Shown: piece by piece, positions 28,319 to 41,954 of the stretch
How the letters are laid out: the number at the start of each line of letters is the position of its first letter
Numbering within the stretch: the stretch's first letter is position 1
DNA from: Streptomyces sp. 846.5
GTDB taxonomy: Bacteria; Actinomycetota; Actinomycetes; Streptomycetales; Streptomycetaceae
Reading direction: 5' to 3'
Assembly: GCF_004365705.1 (NCBI RefSeq)
Contig: NZ_SOBN01000002.1
Location: forward strand, 124,001 to 188,000
DNA length: 64,000 nt
Position numbers and translations under genes: made by a program
Notes under the pieces: generated by a model
Databases searched by the model: none
Seen by the model: the letters and a program-made list of their open reading frames with translations, nothing else
Told to the model about the DNA's origin: nothing

Positions 28319-29263
28319 TCAGGACTGTTTGCGGTAGTAGTCGCGCCAGATCAGCCGGTGGACGCGGGTCCAGCGGGGGATCGAGCGCAGGCCGGGGATG
28401 AACGGGGTGAGCACCAGGGCGAGGCTGAGCAGCGCCATGAGGCCCCAGACGAGGGCGTCGGCGTTGGCGGAGCTCTTGAACGGGTCGATCTGGTACCAGA
28501 AGGTGTAGAGCCACAGCCAGGCCTGGCCGGGGTAGTTGCCGGTCTCGTTCATCATGCCCCACTGGTCGCCGCTCAGGTGCTGGGCGTCGGCCAGGCCGGC
28601 CAGGTAGGAGCCGTCGGCCAGGAAGAGCAGCGGGCGGGTGTAGTCGGACTGGTAGAAGCCGCCCTCGGCCAGCAGCTGCCCGTCCAGGGCCCCGCTCTGG
28701 GCCAGGACGGTGAGCTGGGCGTCGATGGCCGGGACGGGACCGTAGTCGCCGGCGGCGACCTTGGCGGGGTCCCCGTCGGGGGCCTTGCCCAGGGCGTCGG
28801 CGTAGTTGCCGGCCCAGGTCTGCTGCTGCGTGCTGCCGGCGCTGGTCCAGGCGGTGATCGCGGCGGTCACCGCGGCGGGTTCGGGGCTGCTGCGCAGCGG
28901 CCCCAGGACGAAGTCCTGAGCGGTGTCCACGGGGATCCGGACCCCGGCCGCGCGCTGGAGGCTGACCGGGCCCAGTTTCTGGCCGGTGTCGGGGGTGTTG
29001 TTGTAGGGGGCGCCGTAGGCGGCGCTGGTGCTGGTGCCGGCCAGTTCGGCCACGGCGGTGGCGGCGAAGTCGGCCGGGTCGGCGCGCGACCAGGAGGCGA
29101 CCGTGACCGGGTGCTCGTCGGGTGAGGAGAACAGGGCGGCCAGGCCGGCGGTGAGCAGGGCCACCACCACCAGCGCGATGGTGAACTCCTTGACCAGGTC
29201 GTAGGGCCGGGTCGGGAAGGATGCGGAGTCCGGTTCCGGACGGCGTTCGCTGCGGACCCTCAT
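28319..29263 (-). CDS. membrane-anchored subunit of a cytochrome b complex (hypothetical)
   Basis: The 314-residue protein has an N-terminal membrane helix (FTIALVVVALLTAGLAALF, residues about 27-45). About 200 extracytoplasmic residues follow, then a C-terminal helix (ALVWGLMALLSLALVLTPFI) and a basic tail RVHRLIWRDYYRK. It contains no cysteine, so it has no c-type haem or Rieske centre. Its ATG overlaps the cytochrome b stop by 4 bp (ATGA), so it must be made with that protein. The family was not recognised with certainty. It may replace the C-terminal half of cytochrome b in a short quinol-linked complex. Confidence 0.75.
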   Translation of the reverse strand: MRVRSERRPEPDSASFPTRPYDLVKEFTIALVVVALLTAGLAALFSSPDEHPVTVASWSRADPADFAATAVAELAGTSTSAAYGAPYNNTPDTGQKLGPVSLQRAAGVRIPVDTAQDFVLGPLRSSPEPAAVTAAITAWTSAGSTQQQTWAGNYADALGKAPDGDPAKVAAGDYGPVPAIDAQLTVLAQSGALDGQLLAEGGFYQSDYTRPLLFLADGSYLAGLADAQHLSGDQWGMMNETGNYPGQAWLWLYTFWYQIDPFKSSANADALVWGLMALLSLALVLTPFIPGLRSIPRWTRVHRLIWRDYYRKQS

Positions 29264-29937
29264 GACGGCTCCTGCTCGGTGGCGCTCGCGGCCGCGGCAG
29301 CGGTGCCCGGGGCGGTGGCGTCGATGGGCGGGACGATTCCCCTGCGGCGGACCATCAGCAGGTGCCAGACCGTCAGGGCGACCAGCGCCAGGGGCAGCAC
29401 GACGATGTGCCACATCAGCATCTGGCCGAAGTTCAGCACGTTGAAGTAGGCGCCGATGCCCACCGAGTTCAGGCCGTCCTTGGCCTGGGTGGAGATCCAC
29501 TGCGAGTCGAAGTTCGACTGCACCAGGTAGCCGGTGAAGGCGGTGCCGATCGAGGCCAGGAACGCGACCGAGCCGATGACCCAGGTCAGCGCACGGCGGC
29601 CGCGCCAGGCGGCCATGAAGAACTTGCCCCACAGGTGGACCACCATGAAGAACATGAACAGTTCCACGCTCCACAGGTGCAGGCCGTTGACGTACTTGCC
29701 CGTCGCCGAGACGTGCCACCAGCCGGGTCCCTCGAGGGCCAGCAGCCCGCCGGTGCCCAGCACCACGATCAGCGCGGCGGTGGTGAGCACCCCGAAGACG
29801 TAGATCCACGAGGCCATGTAGGCAGGCTGGGAGTCGGGAAGCAGCTTGTCCGGAGGCAGTGCGCGCACCGCTGCGCGTCTGACCGCTCCGGTCCAGCCAC
29901 CGGTCTGTTCGACCACGGGTTCAGCGGTGTCACTCAT
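29260..29937 (-). CDS. cytochrome b/b6 N-terminal-type dihaem protein
   Basis: The 225-residue protein has four membrane helices. His87 and His101 lie on helix B (LHLWS...VVHLW), and His177 and His192 lie on helix D (MWHIVV...TVWHLL). These are the two bis-His haem b sites of cytochrome b; the spacing X13 then X14 is that of the b6 type. Full bc1 cytochrome b has about eight helices, so this is only the haem-binding half. The flanking 63-aa and 314-aa membrane genes overlap it. No Rieske or cytochrome c1 gene is nearby. It probably oxidises or reduces menaquinol with an unknown partner. Confidence 0.88.
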   Translation of the reverse strand: MSDTAEPVVEQTGGWTGAVRRAAVRALPPDKLLPDSQPAYMASWIYVFGVLTTAALIVVLGTGGLLALEGPGWWHVSATGKYVNGLHLWSVELFMFFMVVHLWGKFFMAAWRGRRALTWVIGSVAFLASIGTAFTGYLVQSNFDSQWISTQAKDGLNSVGIGAYFNVLNFGQMLMWHIVVLPLALVALTVWHLLMVRRRGIVPPIDATAPGTAAAAASATEQEPS

Positions 29938-30121
29938 CGCGGTCGCGTCCCTTCGGGAAGGGCAGCAGCAGCGCCGCCAGGAACACCAGCACCATCAGAC
30001 CGATGACGACGAGGTTCGCCACCGAGAGCTGGATGACGCCCCAGTGAAGATAGGTGCCCGGATGGTTGAGGTCGATCGGGGCGGCCAGCAGCCGTCCCAC
30101 TGGTTCGGTTACAGCGGACAT
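29930..30121 (-). CDS. small one-helix membrane protein of the cytochrome b operon
   Basis: The 63-residue protein begins after GGAGG (ten bases before the ATG). It contains IDLNHPGTYLHWGVIQLSVANLVV, then a membrane helix (IGLMVLVFLAALLLPFP) and a charged end KGRDRDE. It overlaps the cytochrome b start by 8 bp. The pattern HPG-YLHWG-IQLSVAN is distinctive. It is likely an assembly or accessory subunit. Confidence 0.75.
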   Translation of the reverse strand: MSAVTEPVGRLLAAPIDLNHPGTYLHWGVIQLSVANLVVIGLMVLVFLAALLLPFPKGRDRDE

Positions 30122-30262
30122 GTCGTCAGTACCTCCGAGTGCAGGGTCCGACACGGTGCCAGCGGGTACCCGGTCGTGGGCTCCGGCATACGTGCCGAGC
30201 GGCCGGGTGACACGTACGGAGTCGTTGTGCATACTCTGACGGCCCGTCAATGGGAGAGCCCA

Positions 30263-30276
30263 GGGCCGAAGGTCCC
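30263..30276. promoter_or_regulatory. DosR-type box
   Basis: GGGCCGAAGGTCCC lies 141 bp before the first gene of the cytochrome b operon. Confidence 0.6.
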
Positions 30277-30355
30277 CAGTCCCGGTACGGCGGTCCCGGG
30301 CCTCCTCACCGGAACCCGGCCACGGTGGAGCAAGGGGGCGTCCAGCCCCAGGATC

Positions 30356-30369
30356 GGGACCTTGGGCCC
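30356..30369. promoter_or_regulatory. DosR-type box
   Basis: GGGACCTTGGGCCC lies 93 bp upstream of the box at 30263, giving a paired-site arrangement as in several mycobacterial DosR promoters. Confidence 0.5.
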
Positions 30370-30599
30370 TGGGAAGGGGTACTGCGCTCTGCCTAGCCTG
30401 GAGTGGAACGGTGGGGCGCGGAGTCCCGTCGGTGTGGCCGTCCCGGCGCCGGGACGGCCGCGAAAGTGAAGGGCCCAAGGGGAAGGGTCCACTCCGCACG
30501 GAGGCGCTCGGGCCCGAGATCCCTCCGAACGGCCCGGTGTCGGCTGGCTTGCTCCATCAGCCGGGCACCGGGTCGTACTCCGTCGAGTTCAGCCGGGAA

Positions 30600-30656
30600 C
30601 GCCCCGAGCACGCTGAGGCCCCGCCGTGTCGGCGGGGCCTCTGCGTGCTCGGGGCG
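30600..30656 (-). terminator. strong stem-loop terminator after phosphoketolase
   Basis: A two-part hairpin has outer arms CGCCCCGAGCACGC and inner arms GGCCCCGCCG around TGT. It sits 5 bp past the phosphoketolase stop. Confidence 0.88.
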
Positions 30657-30661
30657 GCGGG

Positions 30662-33025
30662 TCAGCCGTTCCAGGTCCAGTCGGCGACCTCGGGGAGGTC
30701 GGTGCCGTGGGCGCGGATCCAGTCGTGGTGGCGGGCCCGGACGTCGGCCATCTGCTGGCGGACGCCGGCGGCGCGCACGGCCAGGCCGGGGACCCGGTCG
30801 ATGACGTCCATGACCAGGCGGTAGCGGTCCAGGTCGTTGCGGACCACCATGTCGAAGGGGGTGGTGGTGGTCCCGGACTCCTTGTAGCCGCGCACGTGCA
30901 GGTGGGCGTGGTTGGTGTGGCGGTAGGCCAGCCGGTGGATCAGCCAGGGGTAGCCGTGGTAGGCGAAGATCACCGGCTTGTCGGGGGTGAACAGGGAGTC
31001 GTACTCCTTGTCGCTCATCCCGTGCGGGTGTTCCTTGGCGGGCATCAGCCGGGCCAGGTCGACCACGTTGACCACCCGCACGGCCAGCTGCGGCAGGTGC
31101 TCGCGCAGCAGCTGGGCGGCGGCCATCACCTCCAGGGTGGGCACGTCCCCGGCGCAGGCAAGCACCACGTCCGGGTCGCGGCTGCCGTCCTCGGTGCCGG
31201 CCCACTCCCAGATCCCGGCGCCGCGGGCGCAGTGCACCCGGGCCTGGTCCAGCGAGAGCCAGTCGAAGCAGGGCTGCTTGCCGGCCACCACCACGTTGAC
31301 GTAGTCGCGGCTGCGCAGGATGTGCTCGCCGACGCTGAGCAGGGTGTTGGCGTCCGGCGGGAGGTAGACCCGGACCACCTCGGGGCTCTTGTTCAGCACG
31401 TGGTCCACGAAGCCGGGGTCCTGGTGCGAGAAGCCGTTGTGGTCCTGGCGCCAGACATGCGAGGTGAGCAGGTAGTTGAGCGAGGCGATCGGGGCCCGCC
31501 AGGGGATCTGACGGGTCGTCCGCAGCCACTTGATGTGCTGGTTCACCATCGAGTCAATGATGTGCACGAATGCCTCGTAGCAGGAGAACAGGCCGTGACG
31601 GCCGGTCAGCAGGTAGCCCTCCAGCCAGCCCTGGCACAGGTGCTCGGACAGCACCTCCACCACCCGGCCGTCGCGGGCCAGGTTCTCGTCCACCGGCAGC
31701 ACCTCGCCCTGCCAGGCCTTGCCGGTGGCCCGGTAGACCGCCTGGAGCCGGTTGGAGGCGGTCTCGTCCGGACCCACCAGCCGGAAGTCGCGCCGGGCGG
31801 CGGTGTCGGCCATCACCTGCTCCAGCAGGTCGCCGAGGATCCGGGTGGGCTCGTGCATGGTCGCGCCGGGCTTGTCGACCGGGACGGCGAAGCGCTCCAG
31901 CTCGCGCAACGGCAGCTCACGCAGCAGCAGCCCGCCGTTGGCGTGCGGGTTGGCGCCGAGCCGGCGCTCGCCCTCGGGGACGTGCGACAGCACCTCGGCG
32001 CGGGGCCGGCCCTGCTCGTCGAACAACTCCTCCGGGCGGTACGAGCGCAGCCACTCCTCCAGCTGCCGCAGGTGCTCGGGGTTGGTGTGGATCCCGTCCA
32101 GCGGGACCTGGTGGGCCCGCCAGGTGCCCTCGACCTGGAGGCCGTCGACGACGGCGGGGCCGGTCCAGCCCTTGGGGGTGCGCAGCACGATCATCGGCCA
32201 GCGGGGGCGCTCGGTCGCGCCCTGCTCGCGAGCCGCGCGCTGGGCGGCGGTGATCCGGTCCACGGCCTCGTCCATGGCGGCGGCCATGGCCCGGTGCACG
32301 GTGGCCGGGTCGTCGCCGGTGACGTGGATCGGCTCGTGGCCGTAGCCGCGCAGCAGCTGGTCCAGCTCGGACTCGGGGATGCGGGACAGCACGGTCGGGT
32401 TGGCGATCTTGTAGCCGTTCAGGTGCAGGATCGGCAGCACCGCGCCGTCGTGCACCGGGTCCAGGAACTTGTTGGCGTGCCAGGAACCGGCCAGCGGGCC
32501 GGTCTCGGCCTCGCCGTCGCCGATCACGCAGGCCACCAGCAGGCCCGGGTTGTCGAAGGCCGCGCCGTAGGCGTGGGCCAGCGAATAGCCCAGCTCGCCG
32601 CCCTCGTGGATCGACCCCGGGGTCTCCGGTGCCACATGGCTGGGCACGCCGCCGGGGAAGGAGAACTGGCGGAACAGCTTGCGCATGCCCTCCTCGTCCC
32701 GGGTGATGTCCGGGTAGGCGCCGGTGTAGCTGCCCTCCAGCCAGGAGTTCGCCAGCACCGCAGGGCCGCCGTGGCCGGGCCCCCAGATGCAGATCGCGTC
32801 CAGGTCGCGGGCCCGGATCAGCCGGTTCAGGTGGGTGTGCACCAGGTTCAGGCCCGGCGAGGTGCCCCAGTGGCCCAGCAGCCGCGGCTTGACGTGCTCG
32901 GACCGCAGCGGCTCGCGCAGCAGCGGGTTGTCCAGCAGGTAGATCTGACCCACGGCCAGGTAGTTGGCCGCACGCCAGTGGGCGTCCAGGGTCCGGACCT
33001 CGGCATCGGTGATGGACTGGTTCAT
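30662..33025 (-). CDS. xfp: xylulose-5-phosphate/fructose-6-phosphate phosphoketolase
   Basis: The 787-residue ThDP enzyme cleaves sugar phosphates with Pi to acetyl phosphate plus triose or tetrose phosphate. It shows the family signature [19 protein letters not shown], the ThDP/Mg motif [34 protein letters not shown] and [21 protein letters not shown] precedes the ATG. With acetate kinase it yields ATP without oxygen; no ack gene is in the window. The GGGCCGGTCGGCCC palindrome 138 bp upstream suggests hypoxic control. Confidence 0.95.
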   Translation of the reverse strand: MNQSITDAEVRTLDAHWRAANYLAVGQIYLLDNPLLREPLRSEHVKPRLLGHWGTSPGLNLVHTHLNRLIRARDLDAICIWGPGHGGPAVLANSWLEGSYTGAYPDITRDEEGMRKLFRQFSFPGGVPSHVAPETPGSIHEGGELGYSLAHAYGAAFDNPGLLVACVIGDGEAETGPLAGSWHANKFLDPVHDGAVLPILHLNGYKIANPTVLSRIPESELDQLLRGYGHEPIHVTGDDPATVHRAMAAAMDEAVDRITAAQRAAREQGATERPRWPMIVLRTPKGWTGPAVVDGLQVEGTWRAHQVPLDGIHTNPEHLRQLEEWLRSYRPEELFDEQGRPRAEVLSHVPEGERRLGANPHANGGLLLRELPLRELERFAVPVDKPGATMHEPTRILGDLLEQVMADTAARRDFRLVGPDETASNRLQAVYRATGKAWQGEVLPVDENLARDGRVVEVLSEHLCQGWLEGYLLTGRHGLFSCYEAFVHIIDSMVNQHIKWLRTTRQIPWRAPIASLNYLLTSHVWRQDHNGFSHQDPGFVDHVLNKSPEVVRVYLPPDANTLLSVGEHILRSRDYVNVVVAGKQPCFDWLSLDQARVHCARGAGIWEWAGTEDGSRDPDVVLACAGDVPTLEVMAAAQLLREHLPQLAVRVVNVVDLARLMPAKEHPHGMSDKEYDSLFTPDKPVIFAYHGYPWLIHRLAYRHTNHAHLHVRGYKESGTTTTPFDMVVRNDLDRYRLVMDVIDRVPGLAVRAAGVRQQMADVRARHHDWIRAHGTDLPEVADWTWNG

Positions 33026-33163
33026 GGCAGGTCGCTCCTGTGGGAAGAGGGACGTGGCGGGATGCGCCGCAGCTCGGTGGCCGAAGCCGTCGCCACCCAG
33101 ACTGCCCCGGGGTCGCGGGCCCCGCACAGGGCCGAACGGGTCCAAGAGCACGGCCTTCGCCCG

Positions 33164-33177
33164 GGGCCGGTCGGCCC
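33164..33177. promoter_or_regulatory. DosR-type box
   Basis: GGGCCGGTCGGCCC lies 138 bp before phosphoketolase (minus). A weaker copy, GGGCCGAACGGGTC, is at 33129-33142. Confidence 0.55.
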
Positions 33178-33238
33178 TCTGCGGCCGACCGGCCGGGCCG
33201 CCGCCCGCGTCGTGACGCGCTGTTCGGCGCCGAACCGG

Positions 33239-33252
33239 GGACCGTTCGGCCC
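33239..33252. promoter_or_regulatory. DosR-type box
   Basis: GGACCGTTCGGCCC lies 73 bp before the nitroreductase gene at 33326 in the same divergent region. Confidence 0.55.
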
Positions 33253-33325
33253 ATCCCCCGGTCCCGGTCGGGAGCGCAGCCTTGCTACAGGCAACCCGAT
33301 AACACGTCTCCCGGAGGAGGCCGCG

Positions 33326-34312
33326 ATGAACGTCAGCACTGCACGCCGCCCGCTGGACGCCGGGGCACTGGAACAGCTGATCTCCGCAGCCGCGGCCGCG
33401 CCCTCCATCCTCAACACCCAGCCCTGGCGCTACCGGCTGCGCCCGGAGACCGTCACGCTGGAGGTGCGCGCGGCTCCCGAACGCGCGCTGCGGGCGATCG
33501 ACCCCTCCGGGCGCGCACTGCACATCTCGATCGGTGCCAGCCTGCTCAATCTGCGGGTGGCCGCGCGCCACCTCGGCTGGGAACCCGCCGTGCGGCTGCT
33601 CGCCGATCCCGCCGAGCCGCAACTGCTGGCCACCGTCAGACTCTCCGAGGGCCGCAGCAGGGCCACCGGGGGCGGCCCGGACCTCTTCGAGGCGATCTGG
33701 CGCCGCCACAGCAGTCGGCTGCCCTTCACCGCCCGCGCCGTACCGGCAGGCATCGTCGCCGAACTCACCGAAGCGGCCCACGTCGAGGGCGCGGTGTTCG
33801 AGGTCGCCGACGAAGCCGAGGTGCGACGGGTCCTGAACCTGACCGCCGAGGCCGAGCGCCGCACGCTGGCCGACCCGCGCCGCAGCCAGGAGAGCCGGCA
33901 ATGGCTCCTGCGCGCCGAGAACAGCCCCTACGGGATCCCGGCCGAGGCGCTGGGGCCCCAGGACGCCTTCGAGCGCATCCCGGTGCGCGACTTCACCGCC
34001 GAGCGGCACGCCCAACGACTGCCCGCGGCCCCCTTCGAGCTGCACCCGCTGATCGCGAGCCTGTCCACGGCCCACGACAGCCGCGTCGACTGGCTGCGCA
34101 CCGGCCAGGCCCTGCAGCACGTGCTGCTGCTGGCCACCGTCCACCAACTGCGCAGCTCGCTGCTGCACCAGGCGATGGAGTGGCCCGACCTGCGCACCGC
34201 GCTGCGCGACCCGCGGCGGGGGAACGGTCATGTGCAACTGCTCATCCGCCTGGGCTACGGACCCGAAGGGGCACCGAGTCCGCGCGGGGCGTGCGAGCTG
34301 AGCGTCGACTGA
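33326..34312 (+). CDS. Acg-family nitroreductase (Rv2032/Rv3131-like)
   Basis: The 328-residue paralogue of the protein at 27136 shares [54 protein letters not shown] and the C-terminal [23 protein letters not shown] precedes the ATG. As in Acg, the second half is a poorly conserved nitroreductase half, so flavin storage or quenching rather than catalysis is likely. It is followed by USP and permease genes on the same strand and is probably the first gene of their operon. Confidence 0.9.
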   Translation: MNVSTARRPLDAGALEQLISAAAAAPSILNTQPWRYRLRPETVTLEVRAAPERALRAIDPSGRALHISIGASLLNLRVAARHLGWEPAVRLLADPAEPQLLATVRLSEGRSRATGGGPDLFEAIWRRHSSRLPFTARAVPAGIVAELTEAAHVEGAVFEVADEAEVRRVLNLTAEAERRTLADPRRSQESRQWLLRAENSPYGIPAEALGPQDAFERIPVRDFTAERHAQRLPAAPFELHPLIASLSTAHDSRVDWLRTGQALQHVLLLATVHQLRSSLLHQAMEWPDLRTALRDPRRGNGHVQLLIRLGYGPEGAPSPRGACELSVD

Positions 34313-34376
34313 TCGCAGCAGCCGAGCTCTCCCCGACCTCCACCACGCTTTCCACACCTGTATCCCGGAGATGATG

Positions 34377-35210
34377 ATGTCGATCACCTGTGTCGTCGCG
34401 GCAGTCGACGGCTCCCCCGAAAGCCTGCACGCCGTCGACTGGGCCGCGGACGAGGCGGCACGCCGCGACGTACCGCTCCTCCTGGTCCATGCCTGCCTGT
34501 GGGAGCGCTACGAGCTCCCGGAGATGGACGAGGGCGATGCCACGTCGATCCGGGCTGTCGCCGACGACCTGGTGGCGGCCGCACTGCAGCGGGCCACCGC
34601 CCGGCACCCGGACCTCGACGTACGGGCCGAGATCGTCCCCGAGGAAACCGTCCCCGGCCTGCTGGGGCTGCGCCACCTCACGCCGCTGCTGGTGGTCGGC
34701 ACCCGCGGCCACGGCGGCTTCGCGGGGCTGCTGCTGGGGTCGGTGAGTCTGCGGGTGGCCGGACGGGCCACCTATCCAGTGGTCGTCGTACGCGGCACGG
34801 TGCGGGAGCCGGCCCACCGCAACGGCCGGATCGTGCTGGGCGTCGGGCCCGAGGGCCGGCCCGACCACGCGGCGGCCTTCGCCATGGAGGAGGCGCGACT
34901 GTGGGATGCCCGCCTGGACCTCGTCCAGGCCTGGCCGCACCAGGCCGGCAGCCCCGACTCACTGGCCGGCGCGCAGGAACGGCTGGACGCCATGAGCCTG
35001 CCGGGCGCGCAGACCACGGACGTCAAGATCCAGCGGCACGCCGTCGAGGGCAGCCCCGCCGGGGCCCTGCTGGTAGCCGGGGCGGACGCCGACCTCATCG
35101 TGGTCGGGGCCCGGCGGCGGCAGGGGCACCTGGGCCTGGAACTCGGCGCGGTCAACCATGCCGTCCTGCACCACGCCCCCTGTCCGGTGGCCGTGCTGCC
35201 AGCACCGTAG
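34377..35210 (+). CDS. universal stress protein, tandem domains
   Basis: Three ATGs in a row follow GGAG; the third (34377) has the best spacing. The 277-residue protein has domain 1 with an intact ATP signature ([15 protein letters not shown]) and domain 2 with a changed loop ([15 protein letters not shown]). Sequence near-identity with the USP at 13954 over [21 protein letters not shown] indicates recent duplication. The permease gene begins 13 bp after the stop. Confidence 0.92.
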   Translation: MSITCVVAAVDGSPESLHAVDWAADEAARRDVPLLLVHACLWERYELPEMDEGDATSIRAVADDLVAAALQRATARHPDLDVRAEIVPEETVPGLLGLRHLTPLLVVGTRGHGGFAGLLLGSVSLRVAGRATYPVVVVRGTVREPAHRNGRIVLGVGPEGRPDHAAAFAMEEARLWDARLDLVQAWPHQAGSPDSLAGAQERLDAMSLPGAQTTDVKIQRHAVEGSPAGALLVAGADADLIVVGARRRQGHLGLELGAVNHAVLHHAPCPVAVLPAP

Positions 35211-35223
35211 CCGACGGCCCGCG

Positions 35224-37323
35224 ATGACCGTCGACGCCCCCACTCCGGACCACTCGCCCGCTGCCCAGGCCCCGGCCGCCCGCACCGCGCACGCCCTCAA
35301 GCGGCTGGTGATCGGCCAGGCCCTGCGCAGCGACAACCTGGGCCAGACCCTGCTGCCCAAACGGCTCGCCCTGCCGATCTTCGCCTCCGACCCGCTGTCC
35401 TCGGTGGCCTACGCGACCCAGGAGATCCTGCTGGTCCTGGCCGTGGGCGGCACCGCGTTCCTGTACCTGGCCCCCTGGGTCGCCGCGGCCGTGGTCCTGC
35501 TCATGGCGGTGGTGGTGCTGTCCTACCGGCAGGTCGTGCACGCCTACCCGAGCGGCGGCGGCTCCTACGAGGTGGTGCGCAGCAACCTGGGCCCCAACGC
35601 CGCGCTGGTCGTCGCCGCCTCACTGCTGGTGGACTACGTGATGACCGTCGCGGTCTCGGTCGCCTCCGGGGTGGACAACATCGTCTCCGCCCTGCCCTCC
35701 CTGGCTGGCCACCGGGTGTCGATGGCGGTGGGCTTCGTGGTCCTGCTGGCGGCGGTGAACCTGCGCGGGGTCCGCGAGTCGGGGCGGGCCTTCGCCGCAC
35801 CCACCTACCTGTTCATCGGCGGCATCCTGCTCATGGTCGGCACCGGTCTGTTCCGGGTCGCCCTGGGGCACGGCCCGGTCGCCTCCAGCGCCGCGTTCGG
35901 CATCGTCCCGGTGACCGGGAGGGACTCCCTGACCGGGCTGGGACTGCTGCTGCTGACCCTGCGCGCCTTCGCCTCCGGCTGCACCGCCCTGACCGGGGTC
36001 GAGGCCATCTCCAACGGCGTTCCCGCGTTCCGCAGGCCCAAGGCCAGGAACGCCGCCACCACCCTCGCGGTGATGGGCGCGACCGCCGTGGCGATGTTCG
36101 CCGGCATCACCGTGCTGGCCCTGACCGCGAAGGTCCACATCACCGACAACGCCTGCCGGCTCAGCGGCTTCCCGGGCGACTGCCACACCGCCGCCCAGCC
36201 CACCGTGATCGCCCAGCTCGCCGCCGCCGTCTTCGGCGGGAACCACAGCGTGCTGTTCTACGGCATCCAGACGGTCACCGCCCTGGTGCTGATCCTGGCC
36301 GCGAACACCGCCTTCAACGGCTTCCCGCTGCTGGCCTCGATCCTGGCCGAGCACCGCTACCTGCCGCACCAGCTGCACACCCGGGGCGACCGCCTGGCGT
36401 TCTCCAATGGCATCCTCGCCCTGGCGATCGTCGCCGCAGGACTGCTCTGGATCTACGATGCCAGCGTCACCAGCCTCATCCACCTCTACATCCTCGGCGT
36501 CTTCACCTCCTTCACGCTCTCGCAGGTCGGCATGGTCAAACACTGGAACCAGGTCCTGGCCACCCGGACCGACCCCCGTCCACGCCGCTCGACCATCACC
36601 TCACGGGCCATCAACACGGTGGGTGCCTGCGTCACCGCACTGGTCCTGCTGATCGTCCTGATCACCAAGTTCACCGAGGGCGCCTGGCTGGCCGTGGCCG
36701 CGGCGCTGCTGCTGTGGACCACGATGCGCGGCATCCACCGCCACTACGACCGGGTGGCCGATGAACTGGCCGTGGAGGACCCGCACGCCGACTCGGTCCG
36801 CCCGGCCCGGATCCACGGCATCATCCTGGTCGCCAAGGTCCACAAGCCCACCCTGCGGGCGCTGGCCTACGCCGAGGCCTTCCACACCAGCACGCTCACC
36901 GCTCTGACCGTCTCCGTGGAACCCAACGCCACGGCACGGCTGGAGCAGCAGTGGGCCGACTTCGACATCGACATCCCGCTGCACGTCCTAGACTCGCCCT
37001 TCCGCGAGGTCACCCGACCGGTCGTCGGCTACGTCCGCGAGTTCCGCCGCACCAGTCCCCGGGACGCGGTCGCCGTGTTCATCCCCGAGTACGTCGTGGG
37101 CCACTGGTGGGAGCAGCTGCTGCACAACCAGTCCGCACTCTGGCTCAAGAGCCGGCTGCTCTTCACCCCCGGGGTCATGGTCATCAGCGTCCCCTGGCAG
37201 CTCAGCTCCTCCCACCACGCCGACCATCCGGCCCGCCGGGCCCCGGGCACCGTCCGCCGCGGCGAACCGTACACCCATGACTCCCTGGCCACCGTGCGCG
37301 AGCGGCCCCCGTCCGCGCCCTGA
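35224..37323 (+). CDS. APC-family permease, KimA-like potassium transporter
   Basis: The 699-residue protein begins with the cytosolic motif LKRLVIGQALRSDNLGQTLLPKRLALPIF. About twelve membrane helices follow (residues about 60-490; ASDPLSSVAYATQEILLVLAV, SYRQVVHAYPSGGGSYEVV). A cytosolic C-terminal UspA-like domain (IHGIILVAKVHKPTLRALAYAEAF) completes it. This is the layout of KimA, a high-affinity K+/H+ symporter gated by c-di-AMP through its C-terminal domain. Ion specificity here is inferred. No ribosome site is visible, so translation may be coupled to the USP gene. Confidence 0.82.
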   Translation: MTVDAPTPDHSPAAQAPAARTAHALKRLVIGQALRSDNLGQTLLPKRLALPIFASDPLSSVAYATQEILLVLAVGGTAFLYLAPWVAAAVVLLMAVVVLSYRQVVHAYPSGGGSYEVVRSNLGPNAALVVAASLLVDYVMTVAVSVASGVDNIVSALPSLAGHRVSMAVGFVVLLAAVNLRGVRESGRAFAAPTYLFIGGILLMVGTGLFRVALGHGPVASSAAFGIVPVTGRDSLTGLGLLLLTLRAFASGCTALTGVEAISNGVPAFRRPKARNAATTLAVMGATAVAMFAGITVLALTAKVHITDNACRLSGFPGDCHTAAQPTVIAQLAAAVFGGNHSVLFYGIQTVTALVLILAANTAFNGFPLLASILAEHRYLPHQLHTRGDRLAFSNGILALAIVAAGLLWIYDASVTSLIHLYILGVFTSFTLSQVGMVKHWNQVLATRTDPRPRRSTITSRAINTVGACVTALVLLIVLITKFTEGAWLAVAAALLLWTTMRGIHRHYDRVADELAVEDPHADSVRPARIHGIILVAKVHKPTLRALAYAEAFHTSTLTALTVSVEPNATARLEQQWADFDIDIPLHVLDSPFREVTRPVVGYVREFRRTSPRDAVAVFIPEYVVGHWWEQLLHNQSALWLKSRLLFTPGVMVISVPWQLSSSHHADHPARRAPGTVRRGEPYTHDSLATVRERPPSAP

Positions 37324-37368
37324 GAACTCCTGCGTCCGACGGGACCCGGCGGCTGGGGCAGGCAAATG

Positions 37369-37382
37369 GGGCCGACCGGCCC
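37369..37382. promoter_or_regulatory. DosR-type box at devR
   Basis: GGGCCGACCGGCCC is a perfect palindrome 79 bp before the response regulator gene, consistent with autoregulation. Confidence 0.6.
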
Positions 37383-37461
37383 TGGTCCAAAGTCCCGCGG
37401 CAGGGAAGGATTCAAGGCAGCCCGCCCACAGCGGACCGAGCCAGGAACACGGAGTCGCACC

Positions 37462-38181
37462 ATGCCGGAGAGCACCGAAGAAGCCACATCCAAGAGGCCC
37501 GTCCGGGTCTTCCTCCTGGACGACCACGAAGTGGTGCGACGCGGTGTGCACGACCTCCTGGACGCCGAGCCCGACCTGGAGGTGGTCGGCGAGGCCGGTA
37601 CCGCCGCCCAGGCCCTGGCCCGGGTTCCCGCCCTGCGCCCGGACGTGGCGGTCCTGGACGTGCGGCTGCCGGACGGCGACGGGGTGAGCGTGTGCCGGGA
37701 ACTGCGCTCGCAGCTGCCGGGGCTCGCCTGCCTGATGCTGACCTCCTTCGACGACGAGGAGGCCCTGCTGGACGCGATCATGGCAGGCGCCTCCGGCTAC
37801 GTCCTCAAGCAGATCACCGGCACCGACCTGGTCGCCGCCGTGCGCACGGTCGCCTCCGGCCAGTCCATGCTCGACGCCGGCGCCACCACCCGGCTGATGG
37901 CCAGGATGCGCGGTGACGCTGTCAAGGGCCAGCAGCCGACCGACGCACTGTCGGCCCTGACCGAGCGTGAGCGCGAGATCCTGGCCCTGATCGGCGAGGG
38001 ACTCACCAACCGCCAGATCGGCCAGCAGCTGTTCCTGGCCGAGAAGACGGTCAAGAACCACATCTCCCGTCTGCTGGCCAAGCTCGGCGTGGAGCGCAGG
38101 GTCCAGGCCGCGGTCATCGCCACCCAGACCAGCGAGCAGGCCGCACACGACGCCTCGGTGGCCGGCCGCCCCCGCGCGTGA
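37462..38181 (+). CDS. devR: DevR/DosR-like NarL-family response regulator
   Basis: The 239-residue protein has a receiver domain (residues about 14-130) with acidic pocket Asp20-Asp21, phospho-acceptor Asp66 ([11 protein letters not shown]), Thr94 and Lys116. A LuxR-type helix-turn-helix follows ([40 protein letters not shown]). It closely follows mycobacterial DosR, including DDHEVVRRG and [12 protein letters not shown] precedes the ATG. It is convergent with the DevS-like kinase (30 bp between the ends), unlike mycobacteria, where the two are co-transcribed. It is probably the regulator of the palindromes in this window. Confidence 0.88.
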   Translation: MPESTEEATSKRPVRVFLLDDHEVVRRGVHDLLDAEPDLEVVGEAGTAAQALARVPALRPDVAVLDVRLPDGDGVSVCRELRSQLPGLACLMLTSFDDEEALLDAIMAGASGYVLKQITGTDLVAAVRTVASGQSMLDAGATTRLMARMRGDAVKGQQPTDALSALTEREREILALIGEGLTNRQIGQQLFLAEKTVKNHISRLLAKLGVERRVQAAVIATQTSEQAAHDASVAGRPRA

Positions 38182-38211
38182 CCGTCACCGGCCCGCCACG
38201 GGGCGGCCCTC

Positions 38212-41950
<3,739 letters not shown>

Positions 41951-41954
<4 letters not shown>

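Larger units (their letters stand above)
30122..30599. promoter_or_regulatory. long non-coding upstream region with two DosR-type boxes
   Basis: No convincing gene was found here. The region carries two clear boxes (30263, 30356), further GGGCCC/GGTCCC half-sites (about 30462-30500), and ends at the phosphoketolase terminator. It probably holds the promoter of the minus-strand cytochrome b operon and may encode an unrecognised transcript. Confidence 0.5.

Noticed and set aside
30626-34312. A 1228-codon plus-strand frame covering the phosphoketolase and the nitroreductase
   Set aside because: The first 900 codons are antisense to phosphoketolase; only the part from 33326 is a gene.
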